A DNA stretch of 64,000 bases from Crossaster papposus (lineage: Eukaryota; Echinodermata; Asteroidea; Velatida; Solasteridae): NCBI GenBank assembly GCA_037893245.1, contig JBAIAA010000237.1, positions 1,550,001 through 1,614,000 on the forward strand. Direction: 5' to 3'. A model generated the notes under the pieces. It searched no databases, was not told the origin of the DNA, and saw only the letters and a program-made list of their open reading frames with translations. Below are positions 51,001-60,000 of the stretch, one piece after another. The translations under genes were made by a program, and so were the position numbers. Each line of letters begins with the position of its first letter. The first letter of the stretch is position 1.

Positions 51001-54000
51001 CGGCGGGGCCCGGGCCGGCCGAGAAAACGAAAAAACAGTAAAGAGCCCCACCAAGAAAGCGGCCCATGGTAAATTTCTCGCCCTCCTCTGCATGTGTTAC
51101 ATGTGGGTTTTAACGTCCGTTATCTCTCGTGCAGTCCTGTCAATGTTGTCAATGTGTTTTATTAATGCCGGATGTAACAAATAAACAGATTCCAGTCCAA
51201 GTTTGTCGTATACTGTCAATCTTTTTTTGGTTGTCGAGTATTTGAAGAGAATAATAAAAGTTCCTCGAAGTGAACAAAATTGGGCTTGAATTTATGTTGT
51301 TACTATTTTATTCCTAATATTTTGACATCTCTGAAATACATTTCTTTAACCTTCATTTAATATTTGACTAGGGTTTGAGGTATCTCAATTAATTGGTCCA
51401 GGTCAAAGTTCAATATTGGTGATGTGATGACATGCGCGTCTGCGTGCGCTTTGTGCGACCACCCTGCGCGTTGATACGCACGTGTTAGTTATCCAAAATG
51501 ACCCGTTACTTATATTATTGTGCACATTCGCAGTTAAAATAATCGAACTGGTTTTATTGGAAGAGGCTGCGGCCATTTCCATAACTACATGTGTAGAAAT
51601 AAGCTATTGCCTTAAACTTTCTAACCTGGCATAACACATGCCTATTGTTTATTTGAAAAGCCCAAATATACGTTCGTAATAATTAAAAAAAGGAAATCCT
51701 CGCAAATATTTTCACAGACATATTTCTGCCAAATAGTGGATTGTTTAAATTCTAGTCTGCATTTCTGAGCTGTGAAATGATTGACAGTATATCAAATTTG
51801 GATTTGGGAAAAGTCGATTTTTTTTTGCCAGACAAAACTTTCTCGAAACTCTTGATTTTAATGATTTTTTTTTTCTGCACCCCCAGCCCCATCATCAAGT
51901 CCTCGACAGCTGTCCTCCTTGAAGCAGCAGCTTCCCTGGAGGAGAGCTCCCTCTTCCTGGTTCCCAAGAAGAAGAAGAAGAAAGACCGGGAGGACAAGGA
52001 GAAGAAGAAGAGCAGCAAGAGAGATAAAGAGGCCAAGACGGGGCACAGTGAGGTGGGTCTCCATGTGCATCTTAACCCTGCGACGTGCCACCGCACAAAT
52101 CGCTTCGCTGTAAAAAAACAATTGATTTTTCATCATTTGTTAAACAAATCTCATATTACATGTATTCCTAGTTCAAAGCATGGCGAATAGCATGGTTGAA
52201 CCGGTGACACAGCTTTTTGCAAAGGAAAGTGCTGCCTTACGAGTATCTCATTACTTTGTGTACATAAAGGGGCTATTCAAATCTGGATTTACCAGACCTA
52301 CCCAAGCAATTAATCATGCTATTGTTGCCTTGCCCCATTTAACAACACCAGCTTGGATCGAATATAATCAGACACTATGGGAAAGTACTGTGTTGACATA
52401 AAGCCATAATACCGAACAGCATGGGGGTAACACATGAAATACAACCGACTTTGAAAAAAATTACGGACGCGCGTTTGTGTAAAAACAAAATGGCCGCACG
52501 TCGCAAGGTTAAAGAATAGGGTACAGTTAGTAGCTCAGTCGGTAGAGCATCGCACTAACACTAGGAATGGGCATGATGTAATTTTGCATTCAAAGCGGAC
52601 ATTGTCCTAAAATAAAAATTCATATCCAGTTGATGTGAATTTGGACTTTAACAACCTAACCCAGGATGTGAATTTGGACTGAGGGTGTGAGTTTGGAGCA
52701 TTTGGATGTGATTTTGGAAATCTTTTGTTGGAATCACATCCTGCTACTGGCTGTGTCCGCTTTGAATGCAAAATCACATCATGCCCATTCCCAGTGTAAG
52801 GGTCACAAAGTCCATGGGTTAAGTCATCCTTTGCTCAGTCGGCGTATAGGTAGCACTTTGATGCAGTAAGTGAACTGGGAGTTGAATACAGGTGTGGCGC
52901 TCTGTCTCAACAATTGATCCCCTGGTCTAGTGCTTCGAAAAGTGGATAGACTCCCTCATTGTAGAGCTGATACCGACAATAGGCCTCCTCGACCTACCTT
53001 ACCTTATTCTCACCTTAGGGTACAGAAAAGATGTGACCAAACCCTGATGGGGAGTATATGCTTGTGTTCCTGGGCAAGTCACTCTACTGCGATTTCTTCT
53101 CTCCACCAAGAAGTATAATTGGGTACCAAGAAGTATAATTGGGTCTCGTTCCCACAAACTCAAAAAGTTCCGTTATTTTGATCTTCACCAATCCAGACCT
53201 CCAAATCCAAGAAGCGAAAGCACAAGTCAAAGGAGGATGTCCAGGACTCGCCGCCAACATCTGAGGACGTTTCCTCGTCATTGTCCGGAGGCAAATCAAA
53301 ATCCAAGTCCAAATCCAAGAGCAAATCCTCACCTAGTCTGTCTCCTTCTTCCAAAGATGCCAGCAAACAGAAAGGTGAGTTCACTTTTATACTTCTCTGA
53401 CTGAGATGAATTTGCGAAATAAGTCAAACTTTTGAAAATTGCGCCCTCCTTTTAACCAGTTCGAGCCGGATGACGAATATAAACGCAAAGTTTTCCCTCG
53501 ATTCGAAACGGATGACACATAAACACGCCACGAGCGAGCAGCGAGCAAGGCCGGAAATTCGTGGGTGTGCTTCCCCGGTACTGGCGACCTGAACCTGCTT
53601 CGGATCGAGTTTCATTAAAAATAATCCCGCGCGGCGGCTCGGAGATGTTAAAATAATCTCGGCGCGAACTGGTTAACCAAAGACCATTTTTGAATTAGTT
53701 AAAGTTAAATTTGCATGTACTTATTCATTTAAGAATATTGCCAGCTTTGATAACTTTAACATTTTTAATAAGAATTTGTTTTCATCTTTAAACTAATCGC
53801 AATGTTACCGCGGAAAAGACAGAATATTTACTTGCTCCTTTTCTCAACAAATTTGTACAACAGCTTTAATCTCATAAAACTAGTGAATGCAATTGAAGAA
53901 AGCAGTTTTTTGACAACGCAAATCGTCTTTGAGATACAGCAGTCACATGAATAATAAAAAATAAAATAAAAAATAAATAACAGACACTAATTCTGTCAGA

Positions 54001-57000
54001 GCTTTTACACAGAATTTTGCAATTAAGGCCCTGTCAGTGCCTTGCACAACCTATTAGCTGTAAAGGTGGCAGTGCAAGGTGTAAACGCGCTCTCGAGAAT
54101 TGCACCAAGGACACGGCTTGAACAATTTTCACACCTCAAAAGTAACAAGTCATTGTAAGCATTAATCATCGCGCCGTTTAGCGAGCGCACAAAGCCGCGG
54201 CCTTGCGGACCTGTTGCTGGAAGTCAAGCGAGCATGCCCACCTGCGAATGTCGCCCGAAACTCCTAGATGATTTACGCAGCGTGCCGGACCACGACGCGC
54301 TGCAACTCGTGCCTCGAGGTGTCGCCTCAAACGGGATTCCCTTCAACAGTTCTGATCTCCCTTGTGCTTTTGCATTTACCTCGTACAATACAATGCACCT
54401 GGACATCACTCAACACTTGTGGTCCGAGGGTTGATTATTCGCATCCTTTGCGTGACACCTGTACTTTTGGCAGCGAGCGACATCCCCTCCCCCCCCCTTC
54501 CCCCCCCCCCCCTTCCCCCCCCCCCCCCCCCCCCATTCCAAAATCCAAACTTGTCACGTCAGGAAACTCGATGTTCCAGCCTGCCTTATAGCCCATGGAT
54601 ACAAGGGATTTATATGTCGCCTGCAAAAGAAGCATTCTTGGATTGTTCTCCTGAGCAGCTACTAAAAAGAGATTACCCACCCAATTTATATTCAATGAAT
54701 ATTGTGATGGCATCTGTTCAATTGTGACATTCATTGGTACATCAACAATTCAACAATTTGAACAGCAAGTTTAGAGGCATTCATATTTTTTAAGTAAGCT
54801 TTTGAACAATAATTTGGTTGGTAACTTTTGGGATAGTTGCAAAAGTTATACTGTTCCTTTACTGTTATAGTATAGCATTTGTCAGTTGTGTACTTTTTTC
54901 GTTTGGAACAGCCACAATTATCAAAATCTAAAAAATGGTGCTTGACAACTAACCTGACAACGGTTTAGCTCTCTAGGTAAATGCTGTGTATTCAAAGAAA
55001 AATAATATTCTAAGATTTCGATTTTGAACCAACTTCGAATGAACATTTCCAAAAATGTGTTTCTAAGATGCATTTTTGGACTTCTTTCATTATTTTTCTT
55101 TGTACAGGAAGTTTAGAGTCGTTAAATATCTTTACCATCAAGTAAACTTTTGAACAATCATTTGGTTGGTTACTTTTTGGATAGTTGCCAAAAGTATACA
55201 GTCCCTTTAATTAATTCATAATCATTGGTATATTATAAGATCCAGTAATTATTGTTTGTAACTTACTTACTGTATTCAGGCTTGGCGAAAGTAATAAAAA
55301 CAATACAAAGAACGATTCACTTCTGAATCTACAGCCTAAGTTCTCAAAGCCTCCTCCCGATCCCCTGCCCTATCTCAAACCCGAGTCTTGGAGATCTGTC
55401 GGGGAAGTCATACTTACCATGAACCTTCATCATCATCATCAACTGTTTGAATAATTTCAGTGTGTCATCAGAGAGGAAGTCCAGGCCCCTCGGGCCAATA
55501 AGAAGAGGAAGTTGTGGTTTTCTAATGGTAGTTTCAAGACAGAAGTGTAGTATCCCCTAGGGAGCCTTGCCCACAGAGATCGAGATGGGGGGGCTCGGAT
55601 GCTCGGAGTATGTGCGACTCCGCTAGTCGGTGTTTTGTTGCTTAATCTAATGTTGTGATTCTTCTTGTGTGTATCATGGAGACTGTGTACTACGTACGTG
55701 TTTTGAATTAAAGTCGAGAGGAACAGTGTCTTGGCAGCTTCCTGTATAGATCTGTGGAATATTAGGGGTCAGGCTTTGGCAATATGAAATTTTGTAAAAA
55801 GGAGGTCATGGCCAAATGCAAAGATGCTTTGCTATTCTCGTAACCTTTTGTTGGGTTAAAGAGATAGTATACCTTTTGCAACTATCCAAAAAAGTAAACA
55901 AGAAATTATTGTTCAAAAGGTTACTTGATGTAAAGATATTAATGACTCCAAACTTCCTGTTAAACTTTTTCTTTTTGGAATGCTGTAAGTGCAGTCCAGA
56001 AATGCGTGTCAGAGACGCATTTTTTTTAAATTTTCTTTTAATAGTAGTAGTTTGGTTCAAAATCGAAATCTTAGAATATTATTTTCTCGGAATATACAGC
56101 ATTCACAGAGCTCCAACTTTATCAGGTTAGCTGTTAACCAGTTCACGCCGGGATTATTTTAACATCACCGAGCCGACGGGCGGGATTATTTTTAACGAAA
56201 CTCGATCCGAAGCGTATTCAGGCCGATAGTGCCGGGAAGTACACCCACGCATTTCCGGCCTTGCTCGCTGCTGACAGAGATTTCCGAACTTGAACTTGGC
56301 GTGTTTATGCATCATCCGTTTTGAATTTTTGGAAAACTTTGCGTTTATATACGTCATCCGGCGCGAACTGGTTAAGCATCATTGTTAGATTTGTAGAACT
56401 TTTGCTGCTTAAAACGATACAAATGCACAGCTAACAATTGATATACTATTACTACTGATAACTTAAAGAATCGGGTTGTGTCAGGTAGTTTCAGTTTCGG
56501 GTGTTGTTTTCTTGTCAAGAGTAAACAACCATCTCCTCGCAATTCAGCTTCTCAGCTGCGAGTAAGGATGATTAGCCCCCCACATATTTTTATTATATTA
56601 TTATTATATTTATAGAATGACAGAGATTCCTTTATTCATCCGTAACCCTGTTTCTTTCCCTATTGTCTTGCCACAGCCTCATCCAAGTCGAGGAAGGTGT
56701 GTCTGTCAGACTCTGCAAGCAGCGACTCCCTGACCAAGTCTGGAAAGTCATCCAAGACATCGGGATCAATCAGGAATCCTCGCAATCAGAACAGCTCTAC
56801 AGAATTTGGTATGAATGCCAAACAGTTATACACTCCTTAACCAGTTCGCGCCGGATGACGTATATAAACGCAAACTTTTTCCAAATTCAAAACGGATGAC
56901 GCATAAACATGCCACGAGCAAGGCCGGAAATGTCTGTCAGGATCGAGCAAGGCCGGAAATGCGTGGGTGTGCTTTCCGGCACTATCGGCCTGAACCTGCC

Positions 57001-60000
57001 TCGGATCGAGTTTTGTTAAAAATAATCCCGCGCGTCGGCTCAGTGATGTTAAAATAATCCCGGCGCGCACTGGTTAACACTTGCTCTATGAGAGTTGTTA
57101 TTGCAAGTCAGTGGTCAATGCACAAGTCAAGTCAATGCAATGGTCAAGTCAATGCACTTCAGCGCATTGGAGAATTTTTTGCATTACCAGACAATTAATT
57201 TTCAAAGCTTCTACTGAAGTGCATTAGGGGGGGTTACTGTTTATCAGTAAAAGGCAATAACTTGGCACGTGGCTTTGCTTATCAGTGTAATACACTGTGT
57301 ACTCACAGAATGACAATGTTGAGTTTTCTTTGGCATTCCTTGGAGTGCATTGGAGTGTAAACAAAGGAGGGGGTTAAAAAGGATTTTCATGTTTAACCGC
57401 ACGAGACAAAAGAGGATTTTTTTTTGTTACAGTTTGATTGTCATCATATGCAGTTGTAGCAGCTCAACCGAAAATGGTGCTAAACCCAAGCATTTGGGCA
57501 TGCCTTAAATTGTGTTTTTTATTAATTTGACTGGTACTATTTAAAAGTTTCTTAACCCAAGAGTTGAGCATTTCCTACTGTTGAAAATATGTCTTGGAAT
57601 GTTGTTATTGGTAACTGCCAGCTGTGGATATCTTCAGGCAGGAAAGAATAACCTGGACTGATTTGTTTTGCCACAGACACTGACAGCAGCAGCATCATCT
57701 GGCCAAGAACTTCCATCGCTGCCACCACCACCTCCTCCTCCTCTTCCTCCTCCAAGAGCTCCGCCTCCAAATCCAAGTCCAAAAGCTCCAAGAAGAAGGC
57801 CAAGGATGCCAAGGTCAAGGACAGCAAGAAGGATGGGGTCAAAGGTCAGGGGTCGGGCGACCCGGCAGATGAAGCCACCATGGAGGCAATCGAGAACGTC
57901 ATCCGCAAGTCTTTTGATGGCCAGGGAAGCAGCAACAAGGAGCCAGCTCGAATCGGGACTCTGCATCATGCACTGCATATGTATGGTAGGAGCAACTGTC
58001 ACTTTTTATATACCTTCAAAGCAACATTGATGCAACATATTTGAGATAGTGGGTCAGAGGAGGAAAATATTTGGGCGGGAATTGTGTCTTTGATGATACA
58101 AGCATGAAATTTGGCACACAGTCAGAGTATCTTGCTAAGTTAAAACAGTTTATCAGCCAAAACTCCATGTGCTTTTCATGCTAAGCAACCGGCTGAATAC
58201 TAGTCACAAACAATATGCATCACCTGAAAATTTAGTTTGTAACCCCGTTTGCCAAGGAAGAATGTTCATGCTGAGCAATATTTTGTTGTGCTTAGCAACT
58301 TCATGAAATTGGCCCCAGGTCTCAAATAGTTGCCATGAAAATTCATTTTCAGTGCTGTTACTAAAAGGCTTGATAAACAAAGAACAACCCGCTTTTTTTC
58401 CCTTTAATAATCAGAGGACGACAGCGACTCGCCCTGGGAGACTGCCATGAGAGACGCTAAGCAGAAGAACTCTGGACACGCCCAGCAGAAGGGTCTAGCC
58501 CTCCTGGCTGGCATCTCGTCCCAGGAACTCATGAAGAATGCCAACAAGCCAACCAAGGATAGCAAGACTTCCTCGGGCAAGGTTGCCGGAGATGGAAAGG
58601 CAACCGACACCGAGGCAACCAAGAAGAAATCGGGAAAGACCAAGAAGAGGAGCCTCTCTCCAGCATCGTCCGAACAAGGTTCGTCTCTTGTTGCTCCCAC
58701 ACTGATGTTTGCCTAGCTCAGATTTGCGAGGTGTTCTGGCAAAATGAGACAGACCTGGGCAGACATCGAAATGAGAGTTTGTCTTGGAGAAGAGAATACA
58801 GTTTTGCTTACAGTACTTCAATCGAACATTCTGTTTATGCCTGTTTAAAATTTGCATTTATGGATATGTCAAACAGTTAAAACCTGGTGAAAAGACCCAT
58901 AACAGTTCTAATTTTGTCTTTGTGAAATTCCAAACATTTTTTTCTTTAAATACACTTATATTCCACAGATTTAAAACGTGTTGTAGACATATATCAAAGA
59001 TTACAAATATGAATAAATCTGTAAATTGAGAACAAAGTAAAACCATTTCGAGTTTTAGCTCCACTTTGGACAGTCCCAAGTTCCATCTTCTTTGCCAGAA
59101 CGGGAAACATATGGATCGGGGAACAGATGGGTAAGGGGACATAGAGATCGTGGAACATAGGGATCGTGGAACATAGGGATCGTGGAACATAGGGATCGGG
59201 GAACATAGGGATCGGGAAACATAGGGATCGGGGAACACAGATACACACCCGGTGTATCCACAAACTTATCCAAAGTCACACAGATGCATTTGTCCTGAAG
59301 TCATTATCCCAGGGAATAAGGCTGTCTTTAACTTTGCAGGAATGCAGTTTTTTCTTGGATCAGCCAATTTCATAATTTTTCACTTTGCATTTGTGCCATT
59401 AAAAATTGAATAACACTGTACAAAGTCTTGTAAAGATTGAAATGTACTCGTTTTTTGTTTACTTGCAAGTTTGATGCCTGACTGATATCTCTGTGCTGAA
59501 TAACCTGAAGAACTCTAAAGAATCATTTAAAATCTGGTTCGATGCTTTTAAATGAAATTCAATTACACTGTGTAAATGTTAAAGGGTTATTATTTCAGTT
59601 AAGTTTATTCAAGGATGGGCTGATTATCTTTCAGGCACACCCAAGAAATCAAGAAAGATCTCGCTAGCAGTTGTTAAGAAGGAGAAGGACTTTGAATCTC
59701 CAAGCAAACTGCCCAAAACTACCAAGTCAGTCAGGAAAAAAGAAAAGACTCCCAGTGAGCCAATGCCAAAGTCAACATCCATTGTCAAACAGGAAAAGTT
59801 CGATCCCGAGGAGAAGCCTTTCTTCAATGAGGAGATCTGGACCCGAAGACGAAGTGAGAGGATCTTCCTGAGCGATATAAGCCCCGGGCCGTCCCGAGAT
59901 GCCAGTCCACTGGCCAAGGGTCCTGATTCGGCTAAGACGCCCAAAAAGGTTGGCGGCGCTCCCGGCAAGCTCAAGGCTCCGTCTGAGAGTAGCAGCGGGG

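Larger units (their letters stand above)
52053..53196 (+). other. Intron 13
   Basis: Contains the tRNA-like fragment with M7 and the 20-bp duplication; 52060-52500 shows nothing else. Confidence 0.75.
53375..56676 (+). other. Intron 14
   Basis: Holds two M2 and three M4 copies or fragments, a CpG block, the poly-C tract and the unexplained segment at 55.3 kb. 53680-54160 shows no feature except a GTGCAAGG-type duplication. Confidence 0.75.

Noticed and set aside
55380..55440. U1 snRNA gene, from ATACTTACC at about 55407
   Set aside because: Only the first nine bases agree; the following sequence does not match U1 stems or the Sm site.
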